Source: Rostratula benghalensis (taxonomy: Eukaryota > Chordata > Aves > Charadriiformes > Rostratulidae). Taken from it: a DNA stretch of 64,000 nucleotides. Under the pieces are notes generated by a model. That model saw nothing but the letters and a program-made list of their open reading frames with translations. It did no database searches and was not told the DNA's origin. Location of the stretch: the NCBI GenBank assembly GCA_013399305.1, contig VXAI01000049.1:209395-273394 (forward strand), in the 5' to 3' direction. The position numbers and the translations under genes are program-made. This document shows, piece by piece, positions 1 to 12,837 of this stretch (position 1 is its first letter; every line of letters begins with the position of its first letter).

Positions 1-3000
1 ATAAAAAAAAAATCCTTGCTCCCAAGTGTCCTTAAATCACTTAACTTTAATAAAGCAAAAAAAAAAATACTTATGAAAAGGGGAAAACACAACAACAGGT
101 TTTGCTCTGACTTCGAGATACAAGTAAAATAAACTTGGAACATCTCTGGCCTTCTTGACAAACTGTGGGGACAAACTCATTTGAAAGTCTGCATCTAATT
201 TTTTTTTTTTTTTGGTAAAGATAGACCTAAGCAGTTGATGCTTCCCTCAAGCATTTGGCTCGAAAATGGAGCAGGAGGTAATGGAGTTCACTGTCTGGAT
301 GGAGAGAACTAACACTGAGGATGATACTACTGGTTCTCAAGATAAAAAGTATGCCATATTTTGGCGGAAGATGATGCTGGTTCTCAAAATTGGGTGAAGA
401 TGATACTGGTGCTGCATTCTGGCTTGTGGCCTGTACTTTCTCTTGCCTTAGGATAGAGAATGGGGACATGGTTTGTGTCTGCTTATTTAGATCACCCACA
501 AAAAAATGAGCACTGCACAATTTCCACAGACATTTTACAAAATCTCAGCGATGGCTAAGTAGAAACTATTAGTGGTGTGTGAATCATACTGTATTTGGCA
601 GCACTGATATTTAGGCTGCCAAATCCCACCCAACTCCAAATACAGGACTAAGCCTCTGTTTTAATACTCCAGCAGACTCTGCCCTTCAGAAATCTTCAGC
701 AGGAAATGACAGGGAAATAAATGAAATCATTACTTTTTCCCCTACAACTAATGGGTTTTGGAAAAAGCTCAATATGTTTTTTTCAGAAGAATGATACTTT
801 TCTTAAAAGATGTTTGATTGCTTTGCAATCCAAATTGAAGATGGTACTTAATTTCTAAAAATCTTGTATTTGTCTTTTGGTTTCTATATCCTGTGGTGTG
901 GCATGAAAAGAACAGAATGATTTCTACTGCAACATCAATATACATAAAGAAAAACGTATTTGCCACTCAAACTGGAAACAAAGGTGATAAAAATAATTGG
1001 GTTTAGTGATTAAATGCAATATTTAAATTATGCCCATTAAATTGTTGGTATGTTTGAGAAGACAATTGAAATTCCACTCCAAATTTGGCACGATGATGGA
1101 CATCTGTCTGCTCCCTTGCTGTCAAGAGGTTATTGCAGTACAACCTGACGTGGCTGATGGCAGGGACCCCGTTCCTACAGAAGTAGGAAATCTAAATAAC
1201 AAGCACACAGAAGGAAGGGACAAGAAGATAAAAGTTTTTGAATAACTCACGTTTTGGTTGGGTTTACTACTGCTGATTTCTGCAATAAAACATGCTGGAT
1301 ATTTTACATTAGTCCTACACGAAGATACTCCTTTCTCCCAGCCAGTACTAAAGCCAGTCTTTGGCCACCACTACTCAAAAGTAAATACAGGGAGAGCTAA
1401 AAGTTGATCGGGGTTTCACAGTGATATTTGGATGGCAGCAAATCTTACTACGTCGTAGGAGTACATGCCAATCACAGAAAAAGGTGTTTTGCCCTTTCCA
1501 TAGGTAGCCAACGTACTCCTAACCTGCATTGTCACTGCAATTTTCTTTTATGTTTTGCATTAGTTTTAACCATCGTCCTTCAGATGACATGGAACTGAAG
1601 TCCTTCTCCTCTCTCACAACAGGTTCTCTTCCTGTGGTAGTGCAACCCAAATTCTAACCCAGCCAGATGGCATGGTCTTCCATTTTTGGGTCAGCCTTCA
1701 TTTGCATGTTACTCACACACTAAAGATGTATATTTTATCTCTCAATCACTTCATATCAGTACATGAAAGGCACTTCCCAGAAATTCTTTGCTACAGCTTC
1801 TGATTCATGATGTACTTTATGGAAGACATATTTTAGGTTGTCTGTCCTTTGATTTCCCACAGAAACTAATAAATAATCAACAAAAATATGATTAAAGACA
1901 TTGCTTGAACTCTCAGCCAAAATGAATACTAGCTAGTTGAAAATCTTTCTGATCCAAATCTGTTTATCTTAGAAAGAGAATTCTAACTTAGGTTTTAAAA
2001 AGCCTGATGAAGGGTTGAGCTAAGTTTTGACACGATAGCTTCATATTCAAAATATCTCCTGAAATAAGAGGAAAAAGGTTATGAAACTTCAAATTATAGA
2101 TGGATGAAGTACAGCTTAACACACTAGAGAAAGTTATTTATCCATAATGGCAAATCTAAAAAAAAAATAAAAAAAATAACCAACAACCAGTTCCTTTGAA
2201 ATCATATTCAACCAATTCTCATGAATACTGCTTTAAGACTTTGTTTTGGTAACTGTAAGACCATGGCCAACAATAGATAAAAGATTAAAAATATTCTAAC
2301 TTATGTCTGCCTCCTAGTATCAACAGGTGAGGAAAAACTAAATTTAAAACTTCAAACTGAGTATTTCCTGTAATTCAATTCTCTGTAAGTCCATCTGTTT
2401 ATCTAAACCATGATTCTAAATTTCCCAAACATATTCAACAAATTAGGAAGTGGGCTTACATTATGTTTATTTTGAGAATATACACGGGATTTCTTCCTTG
2501 TCTAAACTTGCTTTTACAAGTGCAGGAAAAATACAGAAGATCTGGGTAAAGAATATAATATGTGAAAACATACATGACCTCTAGCCTTTTAAAGAAGTAG
2601 AAGTATTTGTTTTTATCTAGGTAAACCTGAGATACTTTTATAGATCAGTTACTGCTATCTGTAAATGCCCGGGATCTGACACATGAACCTTGTATTTTGT
2701 CACGGAAGAACAGTTTTAGCTCCAAACACAACATCAACTAAGTAAACCAAAGTGGAACCACCATAGGGAGGGATTCTTTATAGGAAGCTGAGGAATACTA
2801 ATTACAACTTTTGTATGTTTCCTTACAAAAATATTGCTAATTGACTAGTATCTACTAAAAAGGTTGCTTTACAACTCAGCACAATCACTACCGCACTTGA
2901 TAGACAATTCTATACTCTATGCATTTATTCAGTCAATTCTACACAGCTCAGTAGTTTAGAAAGAATTGCCAGTTTATTTACATATTTAGTAAAAAGGACA

Positions 3001-6000
3001 AGTGTCATTTAGGTCTACATTTGGAAAAGAATTGGAAACGTACAAGATTATCACTTTCTGAATAGTTGTGTTTAAATAAATATAAATCCAAAGTTAGTGC
3101 ATTGGATATATTACAAAAAGAATTTACTGCTTTTACTTCTCAGGGCCAGCAAGCACTTCAGACTTATAGCTCAAGCCCTCTTACACATCAGTTTATTTAA
3201 AGGTTAGACCAGGAAAATCAGCTTTCCCGTGTTATCAACTCTAAACTGGTTTCTCAGCTCTAAATGGAGCCACAATGGAGAGAGGGAAAACTCTCTGCTG
3301 CTGCCAACAGCCAGTTTAGCAGTTCAGCTGACTTACTACAGCTCTTTAACTCCTTCAGTCCTTTGACTTTTCTTTAAAACTTCAGCTGCAAACAAGTGCG
3401 CTGCTTGCTTATTCTTGGCATGCAAGTGGGTTTTCTCGATCTAAAGAAGCCTCCCAGTTATCACTGCCTTTCATGTTTATTTTTACACATTTATTTTAAA
3501 CCAGAATGATTCAAATATAAATCCCAGTTTTTATTCATTTCCTTTCATTGGTTTTTTTTTTTTTTCCCCCAAAAACTGCTCTAACTTCTATATAACATAT
3601 TTGAATTTGCCTTTTTATTTCTGAAGAACAACATGGGCCTTTACTTAACTGTATAAATTCTTCTCCAATAGCTTTTCCATGGGGTCTGAGGAAAAAAAGC
3701 AAAACTATGCTTTCTTGTAGCTTTTCTCTGCCTGTCCTGCTCAGCACTTTCAGCAGGTAGGTAGTTGTCACAGCCAATATTTCAACCGGGGGGAAAAGAA
3801 AAAAGTCTCCCCGACTTTAAAATTTCCAGGAAAATGAGAAGCAAATTTTACTTTCTTACAAGCATCTGCAGTAATTAGACAAACGTGAGCAACAAAATGC
3901 CTCTTTCCTCGAAGGCACATGGATGCAGCAGGGATGATGTACCGTGTCCCTAAGCCTGTAAAACCCACATGCAGTTACTTAGTGCTCCAGAGAGACGACT
4001 TTCTCCGCTCACGGTAACGAGTGCTGGCAGTTTGGAAATCTTGGTGATAAAAAGCAGATGCCCAGAAAAAATGCTTAATTTGATTTAGAAGAGAGCTGTA
4101 AGAGAGCTGTATCTCTACTCCCTGACCTAACACAGGGACAGGGTCTGACCCAGATTGACTCGCAGGCAGTTTTCTGGGGTAGCCAGCCAGGATGTCCCCT
4201 GCGGTACAATGGTTTACACACGACGTCAGATGGGAATAGCTGAGTGATAAAGTTTGCACGTAATCAGTAGGAACTGATCGTATAATCATCTTTCAACCCT
4301 TGTTATTTCGGATAGAAAATCAAAATCCTAAAGGGTTCACAAGCAGCATAATGCAGCATTCCCAAGAACTGCATTTCCCAACATTAGGGTGTTCTCAGTC
4401 CCCTCTTCGTCTGACTTGAAGCAACTATATTCTCAAAGTAAGAGTTTTCTAAACCAGTGCAGGCAAGTGCCCAACAAAACCACAAAGATTAAGTGAATCC
4501 TTGTGCAGAAAAGCTCTGAAACCAGCAGGCAAATGTGCCACGCTATTGCTATGCTCTAAAATATACAGACCTTTTTTTTTTTTCTTTGACAAAAAGGACA
4601 TAAGTATTTCTATTTATGACAGAATTGAAATGCCCCCTTTTCTCCCCTCTTTTGAGCAAACATGATACCTTTTTTCCTCATAGTCTGCAGATGACATAGG
4701 AAATGTTGTTACAGACCTCGTAAGAAATTTTGCAAGGGAAATATGAGGATTTGGGTACACTGAAGAAATGCACTTCTGTAGTAAACTTTTTATGGCCTTT
4801 GGAATGTTTTCATTCATTATATAACTTAAAGAAAAAAAAATAATCACCAGAGCCCTGAAACAAACACGTGCCACAACATTATCTGCTCTAGTAATAAAAA
4901 AAAAAAGAGAAAAAAAAAAAAAAAAAAGAAAGATCTAGCATTACTGAAAGATGATCTGACATTTGCCCTTAAATGAAGAACACAAGGAGATTTAATCCCT
5001 CCTGCTGAAAGGCCATTGAGAACAGAGTACCTTAACCCAGCCTCAACGCACCGAGACCTTTCACTGAGTCTGTTTTCATTACTGGTGCTGTTCCCGGCAT
5101 ACTTTAACCATAAACTGCTACTGTAGTGCAAATGTATCATTTAGCTTGTGAGTAAATGTGATTTTTAAATGTACCTTAGGCGTGGAGGCTGGGGACATCT
5201 GTCCTCCTGGCTGTAGAAGCCGCTGGTGGCAGGCAGCTAATGGATGCTTGCTCCCCTGTCACGGAGAGGCTCACCCAAACCCAGGGAGGGAATTCCTGAA
5301 TGCACTACACAACTTCAGCCAGGGCCCCCAGACCAGTGCAGGAACCACATAAAGGCTCGGGCTTCTTCAATGCGTCAGACAGCTTCCAGTCCATAATTTA
5401 AAATAAATTAAAAAGGAAGCAATTAAAAATTACGGAAAGCGCAACTGTCTATGCCGTCTCAGCAACCGCTCTGTGGATTGCTTCCTCCCAACGCTGCATA
5501 AAGTAAATTTTAAAGAAGTGTTTCTCTCTCTGTGGAAGTCCTTTGTGCCTATTTCATATCACCTACAGAATTTAAGAGCAAAACATCAACAAGATTAGGT
5601 GCATCAGTACAACGGGCGCAGGACCCAGTGTCACACACACTGGCACACCCAAGCACAGGGTAAGGTCCACGAGTCCCACAGGAGCTACAGGATTCCCCAG
5701 CACAGAACACAAACGCTTGGAAGGAGCTGATTAAAAGTTATCCTGGTGCTACTCACGCTCAACAGCTAAGTGGAAAGTGAAACATGTCTTTTTGGTTTTC
5801 TATCTGAAACTATAGATCCCTGACGAACCATTTTAACATTAAAATTTTCATAATTCAACTTTACCCCTAATATTCTATACTTGCAAATATTTGGAATGGT
5901 CTGCAACCCACCCCCAGCTGTATATAGAGCTAAGAGTTGTAATACAGTAGGCTGAAGAGGTGCAAATTAGCACAGTGTTAATTGAACATCTATTGTACAT

Positions 6001-6110
6001 AAAGAGGAAGCTGAAGGCACGAGGTACTGTGCATGAGTGATGAGTGTCAATGATGAGCCCTATAAATCAGAATCAACTAAGCTTGGCTTACCTATTGTCT
6101 GTGTATAATG
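1..6110. other. Gene-free AT-rich unique DNA
   Basis: No convincing exon, RNA gene or recognisable transposon is visible on either strand. Open frames here are short, rich in Phe/Leu/Lys and interrupted by low-complexity sequence. Local features are A or T homopolymers (for example about 200-213 and 4892-4928) and an 11-bp tandem doublet containing GAGAGCTGTA near 4090-4110. A more GC-rich patch at about 5160-5360 has a 64-codon frame without recognisable motifs. The stretch is best read as intron or intergenic DNA. Confidence 0.6.
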
Positions 6111-6192
6111 AGGATAAAAAAATGACTTTTCAGGACAGAAATGTCTTCTAACATCTCATAACAAGAGAATTAAAAATATAATAACTAAACCA
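6111..6192 (+). repeat. Inverted duplication, copy A
   Basis: This 82-bp segment, starting AGGATAAAAAAATGAC and ending AACTAAACCAA, recurs as its reverse complement at 8368-8450. By eye the two copies differ only by one A in the A-run (7 versus 6) and one extra base near the far end (ACTAAACC versus ACTAGAACC). No substitution is seen over the rest. Flanking sequence on both sides does not match, so the duplicated unit is sharply bounded. It is not CR1 and has no terminal repeats, so it is probably ordinary unique DNA that served as template for a copy 2.2 kb away. Confidence 0.93.
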
Positions 6193-8162
6193 AATAAGTA
6201 CACAACTGTATTTCATGATTCCAGACAGTAACATTATTTCTTCCTATGCTCATCCATTTTGTTTTCTTACCTTAAAAAAAAAATTAATTCTGGGATAGTA
6301 TAATAAATACTTACACATAGCAAACAGAATGTATATGAAGAACATAAATGCCAAGAAGGCATGGCAGTGATATCAGGTTTTTGTTGACAATTTATCAATG
6401 ACAACAAGCATCTAGAATTCAAGTCTCAGCCAGAACAGCACCAATATCTAATTCTACAGAATTAACCCCTCGTATGCTTCTAATTTTCTGTAAGATTATT
6501 AGGTCACCTCTGCAGAAATGTGATAAATAAGCTTTCTCCAATCCTGGGCACTATTTGAGGCTCTGCACCTGAAGCAAGCAAAACCTCTACAAAATTCCTG
6601 GATCTGCTGTAGTTAATCGCAAAGTTCTCACAGACATCAATGGGACCCTCTATTTCTTCACAGTAGGAGACTTAAATGATGCAAAATACAAACAAAAATA
6701 GCAAGCTCCAATGAAGACAAAAACTTATGGCTACTTTCCCAATCACATTGCCTGTTTTGAAAAGAAAAGGCTGAGCAACAGCCAGGGAGAGCGAACAAAC
6801 TCCATGGGGAAGGACAGCATCACACAAATTCTCCAGCAAAGGCCCAGAATGGATTTGTGATCTTAATCTCCCTATTACTCTCAAGTCAATGCTATTTCCA
6901 CCATATTTCCAATGCATAGCATCCTTCAAGAAAGTACAAAGTGTTTTAAAGTACCAAAAGCTTACAAAGACTAATTATGGCATTTATAAAAACTATTTCG
7001 TAACTGTATTAGCAAAGAGGAAAACACAGAAAAAGAAAACATTTGCTGTGATGACCAGAAATCACGCACTCCCTTCAACCACAGCCACTCCTGTCTCTGA
7101 CACAGGAGCTATTTGTCTCTGAGAAGTGTTTTTAAACCTGTATGAGCACAGTTTACTGTTTAACTTGTCCTGCAAGTTGCTTTTAATTGCTTTAATGCGA
7201 AAAAACCTGCAATAATTAAATTATCGGGCAGATCTCCCAGCCGCGTTGACAGTTTCAGTAAGAGAAACATCACATTAAAATACACTTTCACAGCACAGAG
7301 TAAACCCTGAACAAACCCTTGGAAACTGGCCATGTTGATGCTAGCAGTGAAAGCTGAGTAAAAATACTAACTTCATACAAGAAAAAGCACTAGTGACAAT
7401 TCTAATTCCTACAGAGGCAAGAAAAATATCTAACATATAACTGTTGCAAACCAATAACACAGTGAATTCATACTCCTGCAGTGTGATGCCAAAATGAATA
7501 TTTCTCTTTAAGTTTTCTGTCACTGCATGAATTTGGTAGGGATTGTTCTGTGTATAGGTTAACCCCATTATATTTAGTTTAGCTGAGACAGCACCAAGTT
7601 CTTCATCGCCAAATACCCCAGATCATGCAGCCCTGTATGACAAGCCCTTTGTCCTACAGAACTATTCTAGAAGCCAGGAAGGCATTTCTGGAAGTTCACA
7701 GAGCACCTTCCAGCCATTCTGATTTTCATTTGTCTCTCCTGGCAGTGAATTTGGGGTATAGAGATTTGCACAGGTGGATTGCTGGCTCTCTCAATAGTGT
7801 CTTTTTTCCTCAGGCTACTTTACCCTTCAGCCCTGTTAGGCATCCTGTGGTACATTTGGAGCTGTACTACATGAGTCCTGAGCACAAATCCTACCATTTG
7901 AAAAGAGAATCCCCACACTACATGTCCCCACAGAGCTTTGAAACTTCATGACTTAGTCTTTACCACGCTTTTGCTACCATTCTGAAGCAAACTAAGCACA
8001 GGAAATCCACGTCCTAGCTTCTCGTTCCCTAGACTGCGAATCTCTGGATAAAGCCACATAACGTTTTCTGAAATAAGCAGGTAGTTATTCTGATATCATG
8101 TGGATCTTAGAGGAAGGCTGAATTCTTATGCCTAGGGCAACCATACACATTTGCAAAAGGAA
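6193..8162. other. Gene-free unique DNA
   Basis: No supported exon. The open frames of 75-108 codons (for example 7625-7951 plus) contain no family motif, no plausible flanking splice sites and no repeat of a codon pattern, so they are treated as chance. A short block at 6671-6689 (CTTAAATGATGCAAAATAC) resembles 8452-8470 at 17 of 19 positions, next to inverted-duplication copy B. Around 6560-6660 the phrase ACATCAATGGGACC recalls ancient amniote repeats, but is too degraded to classify. Confidence 0.5.
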
Positions 8163-8203
8163 TCACAGAATCTTCATGGTTGGAAGGGACCTTCAAGAGC
8201 CTT
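8163..8203 (-). mobile_element. CR1 3'-tail fragment (minus)
   Basis: The run AATCACAGAATC followed by GGTTGGAAGGGACCTTCAAG is the reverse complement of the CR1 3' end (CTTGAAGGTCCCTTCCAACC plus the octamer tail). Only about 40 bp of tail is left. It abuts a plus-strand CR1 body fragment directly, head to head, at about 8204. It is either a second element truncated by insertion or part of the same rearrangement that created the neighbouring insertion. Confidence 0.8.
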
Positions 8204-8342
8204 CCAGTAGGAAGGCTGGGGAGGGTCTGTTCACAAAGGCCTGCAGTGACAGGACAAGGGGCAATGGCTTCAAGCTGGAGAAGAGCAGATTTAGACTGGA
8301 TATTAGGGATAGGTTCTTTACTCTGAGGGTGGTGGACCACTG
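8204..8342 (+). mobile_element. CR1 ORF2 C-terminal fragment, broken at 3' side
   Basis: Homologous to the CR1 at 17560-17685: shared wording includes GGAAGGCTGGGGAGGGTCTG, GGCCTGCAGTGACAGGACAA and TTCTTTACTCTGAGGGTGGT. The translated sense strand gives [20 protein letters not shown], the conserved C-terminal stretch of CR1 ORF2, followed by [12 protein letters not shown]. The fragment stops at the CACTG of 'GGACCACTG'. The next bases expected in CR1 (roughly GAACAGGCTGCCCAGAG) occur only about 144 bp further on, at 8487. It is a dead fragment without RT or endonuclease domain. Confidence 0.9.
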
Positions 8343-8367
8343 ACAACACTCACATCACTCCCTCACA

Positions 8368-8450
8368 TTGGTTCTAGTTATTATATTTTTAATTCTCTTG
8401 TTATGAGATGTTAGAAGACATTTCTGTCCTGAAAAGTCATTTTTTATCCT
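8368..8450 (-). repeat. Inverted duplication, copy B (inside the CR1 break)
   Basis: Reverse complement of 6111-6192 with two single-base indels. It lies within the block 8343-8486 that separates two CR1 parts. The block also holds about 25 bp before the copy (8343-8367) and about 36 bp after it (8451-8486). I could not trace most of these, except a 17/19 match of 8452-8470 to 6671-6689 in direct orientation. The lack of substitutions implies the copy is much younger than the diverged CR1 pieces around it, or has been kept identical by gene conversion. Confidence 0.93.
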
Positions 8451-8486
8451 CCTTAAATGATGTAAAACACTCACTCTTTTAGCATA

Positions 8487-8679
8487 AAGAGGCTGCCCAG
8501 AGAGGTGGTGGAGTCTCCATCTCTGGAGACATTCAAACCCCACCTGGACACGTTCCTGTGTGACCTGCTCTGGGGAGACCTGCTTTGGCAGGGGGTTGGA
8601 CTGGATGATCTCCAGAGGTCCCTTCTAACCCCATCTCCAGAGGTCCCTTCCAACCCCATCGCATTCTGTGATTCTGTGG
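8487..8679 (+). mobile_element. CR1 3' end with octamer tail
   Basis: Starts AGGCTGCCCAGAGAGGTGGT, continues through GGTTGGACTGGATGATCTCC, and ends with two ATTCTGTG octamers (8663-8678), the CR1 terminus. The wording 'GTGGAGTCTCCATCTCTGGAG' also occurs, reverse-complemented, in the minus-strand CR1 at 38684-39124, so this part resembles that subfamily, whereas 8204-8342 resembles the 17.3-kb element. The two parts may be different insertions or one mosaic copy. The tail contains a 25-bp tandem duplication (8608-8632 and 8633-8657; 24 of 25 identical). Confidence 0.92.
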
Positions 8680-11600
8680 TTGTTCTCACACTGGCCAGCA
8701 CACACTAATCACTTTCTCACTTGAGACATACTAGTACAAAGTCTAGTGAACACGCTGTAACCAAGGTTCTGCTGCCTGGAGATTGTGCGAGTCCCCCCGG
8801 ACGGATACCGAGCTAAATGGCACGTGTGTAACACCCCTCCAGCCAACGGCCGCAGAAACCCAGGAGGTGGTGCCAGGGCTTCTGGAGAAGCAGGGCCTCC
8901 AAAGGAGGACCTACCCCACAGAGTACTGACGGCATTTATGGTCTCAAGGAGGTGAGAAAAAGATATCGGCCATTTTAGCCTCTCTTCCCTGAGCTTCTCC
9001 CCTCACACGTAAAAACACCAAGTTTACACTTTTTGCTCACAAGCAGCATACTAAGTACAATTAAAATACAAACAGCAGAGAGTTGCCCTTGAAGCCTTTC
9101 TAAATGTTTCAAACATAAGAACTATACACTCTCCAAGTTTAACAGTGGAGATTTCACTTCCAGCCATATCAAACATTGATCTTCAATACTTCAAATTATT
9201 AGAAGTTTGTTGTAATAATCACAAAGAAACTACTATTATACTATTAGAGAGACAGCTGTCAACTGTGTTTCTAGCTTTTAAGACGAGACCCTGTGCTTTC
9301 CCAGTAGATTCTGTCCGTGTCTTACAAATCCCGCCATTATAAAGTACAAAGCACAGCTTTTACATTTTATCGCTCTTATAAAACATTCAACAAGGTTTTC
9401 TTTCAAAAATAACACTGCTTTTGGATTGGAAGAACAGCAAAAAAATGGACACCTTCTTAGCTGACATCATAGCACTACCTAAATAAAACAGATACCAAGG
9501 TTCATGTTAACATGATAAACATTTGAAACATAGAATTTGGTTATTTCAGGGGTCTTAAAAGGTTTCTTGAAGAGTGAGACATAAAATAAAAGAAATAAAA
9601 AAGTAAAATAACCCAGTCTCCTGCTATAAATCATTGAGCTCCTTTTCCCAAATCCATTAATAAAAACAGTGATTGTATTTCATGTTACAGTTATCTACAA
9701 AAGACCATTCTTAATTGCTCTTAAGGCATCATGTTTTATTTTAGCCAGGTTCACATTTTATTATAGAAGACTAATGGGGCATAGACTCCCAGCAGAACTT
9801 ATTTTAAACCTTGGACCAGTCAACTATAAAAAGGGTATAAAAATAGAGGCAAAATAAAAATTAAAAACTATAGCTATGCTTTCAGATTTACAGGTGTAAT
9901 AAAATGTGTCATAAACTTTTGCTTTCATTCCAGAGCTTTGTCGTAAGAACACGCGGAATCTTTCTCCACGTTCAAACGCTCAATCTTTCTGTTTTCATTT
10001 TTAGTTTGCAGTCTTTCTCTGGTACATGTAATTTCTTAAAATTTATTGCTATTTCGTTAAACACCCCTGCTGATCAGAATGCAGGAGTGATAAGAAGGAG
10101 AACCATTACAGGATAATAATAACTTAATGGCATTCCTTGTTAATGAGGCAATAACAAGAGGCCTTCAGGCTTTCTGCTTCAAAGTTTATTTAACCAAACT
10201 ACTTTTGTTATTATCTTATTAACCAGAACCCTCAAGTTGTCATAATAATTCAAAGAGCTGGTGGATTCATTTATCAAATTAGTTAAGGAATTAAATATTA
10301 AGTTAGAGCTAATAACTTATAAAGCCTTACAATTTCAGAGAGAGATGACCTCATCTGTATGTAGCACTGGGTTAGAGCCGATCTGAGACCATGGGTGTTG
10401 CTACGCTCTTTGCACCAAGACTGAAATCCCTATCATTTAACACGTGTCAATATTTTCCAGATCAAAGAAATTAGCACTTGTATCCTTATATATTCTAGCT
10501 CATTTATGCCATCATCTTGCCTACTGGTTTTTACTTATTAGTTGCAGCTGGATACCATTCCAGTTTATTTCCAAATTTAATTGGATTGATGTAGCTGAAC
10601 TGCGACACAATTACAATTTTCTTGATATTGAGGATGTGATTTGAAAAAACAGTCATCTTAAAAGAAAAAAAAATAAATCAAGTTTAACTTTATTGCCACA
10701 GTGGAAAGTGATCTGAACAGTCAGAGCTACCTCAGACTCCTGGGGGCTGGCTTGCTTTATGCATTTCCTAGTTTTCAATCTACTCTTGTAGTTTTGGGGG
10801 TTTATAGTTAATTCCAAAAGTGCTTTATTTTAACGGTAAAGCCACGTCTTCAAGTGGCTCGCACGGTTACCTGCCAAAGAGCTGTGGAAGTGACACTATT
10901 GCCTAACACAGCAAGAAGAAATAAGGGAGACAGGGAAGGGTAATGAAAAGAAGTTTTTCTACAGGATTAAGCGTAAGTGAATATTTTGGAACAACCTAAT
11001 AGCAAAGAGGCAAAGGGACTTGAAAGTCTGGTGTTGGCGAGGTGCACGCTCACCCGGTAGATTTTGCTCAAGTCTAAGCAGAAGTTGGGGCTATAAGCCA
11101 TGGAAGCACCACCTCCTGCCCAGAGAAGAGGAGAGTTCTTTAGTACTGTGCTACAACACTCACTTTTACATACTATTTTGGCAAGTTGCATTTTGCTAAA
11201 GATAACAAATTTTCAGGCTGAAGGACCTGTGAAAAAAAAATATTTTAAAATAATCTATTTCACATGAAGTGAGTGCAGTTCCCCTGACTGTTCTGCTCCA
11301 TTTCTGCACGAGAATTAACCCAGACAAATTATTCACGTGGAAATACCACGTTCACCATGGAAATCAGTGCAAGTCCTCCACAGAGCACACTGCTCCATGA
11401 TGCACAAACACAAAAATGACGTGCACAAAAACGTATATGGCACAGGTATCTCTATTACCCAAGGTATCAGCAGCTAACAGGTTTATTCCTCATTCCCCGT
11501 CATACTCTCCTGCCGCAAACACTTTTACATACAAGAATCTTGAACTGGCTCAGGTTTGTTCCCAGCAGGCATGCTTGTAAAGATAAAAAGAATAAGATCA

Positions 11601-12837
11601 TTTCTCTCCCCTCCCCAGCCCCGCTTGCTCCCTGTTTCCATAGTTCTGAACCAGACGAAGGGCTAAGGAAGAAGGGAACGTGCAGCCCAGCACCACGGTC
11701 TGATCTCGCAGAAAAAGAAAACAAGAGCACTCAAGCAAAGAAACTGTGGGCCTATTTCTGGGTCTAAATTTCTATGCCAGGCTGTCTTTTAATGTCTGGT
11801 TCTCAAAGTTTTTCCTACTCTTAATCCTTCTTGCTAAAAAATTTGTTTTGTTTATTCATCCTACAGCTTCTGGCAGCAAGTGGTATGTAAATGTTCAGTA
11901 GCCCATCTGAACCCTGCTTCAGAACAAAACAATTTCAGTTTCTAAGTGTCTGAATTACTTTAACTAAATCTGAGGATTTACCTATTGAAGCTTGAGCAGC
12001 TCTCTTTCAACTCTGAATGAAGGAAGAATTATGAGACTGGAGTTATTCAATGAGAGCTATCTGTCCTGGCACTTAATCAAAGGGATTAGGATTTGGAAAG
12101 AAAAGCCTACAGGTGATCCTCCAGGAAGCATACCAAGCAGTTATCAAAAACATACAAGTTCAAAGCAGCTCAATTTTCATATGTTAAAAGTATTTGGATG
12201 AAGCCTCAGGCTTGTTTCTAGGTAAAGAATTGTGTTAAAGCTGTTTGTACTTGCATACTTAGCAGACAGGGGAATGAAATAGCATGTGGGGAAGCAGCAC
12301 TAGGTCCATCTAACCCTGCTGTAGCACAATAAATCAATCTTGTTCTGGTAGTGAAACACCATCTGATACCGAGCCCAGGTTTTGGTGCTCTTTCCTCACT
12401 CTGGCAGTGGGACAGACACTCACCTCTCCCCTGGGGAGACCTGCCCTAACGTAAAGGCAACGGCGTTACATCATACTTTAAGTGCTTTAATAATGGTTAT
12501 TAGTCCTGTAGCTATGTTCTGCCCCTCCACGCAAGATTCTCAACTTGAAAAACATTCAGTACTTTCAGTCTGTGAGACTATTTTTAAACTATGAAATTAG
12601 TAATAATCAGAGACCCGTCTCAGCCAATTAGAGCTGTCAATAATCAAAGTTAACGTTGAGTCATACCTCGACTACGATAACTTTATTTACCACCAGCATT
12701 ACACCACGCTGCTGTAGAAGGGCAGCCTAGGGACAACAAACAGCGTGTTCCACCACCCTGCCAAGAGAGGCAGGGAGACTTGAGTAGCGAGGCCAGGCCA
12801 GCTGTGCATCCAGGACAAAGGATTTTGGAGTTCCAAG
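8680..12837. other. Gene-free stretch
   Basis: No supported exon or classified repeat. 8760-8920 is locally GC-rich with several CpGs but has no open frame of note. About 10870-10905 on the minus strand has a fair acceptor and donor around a 32-nt open segment, not convincing alone. About 9780-9850 faintly recalls a MIR core. 12700-12837 is GC-richer and sits just upstream of a CR1; it could be a more diverged 5' part of that element. Confidence 0.5.
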
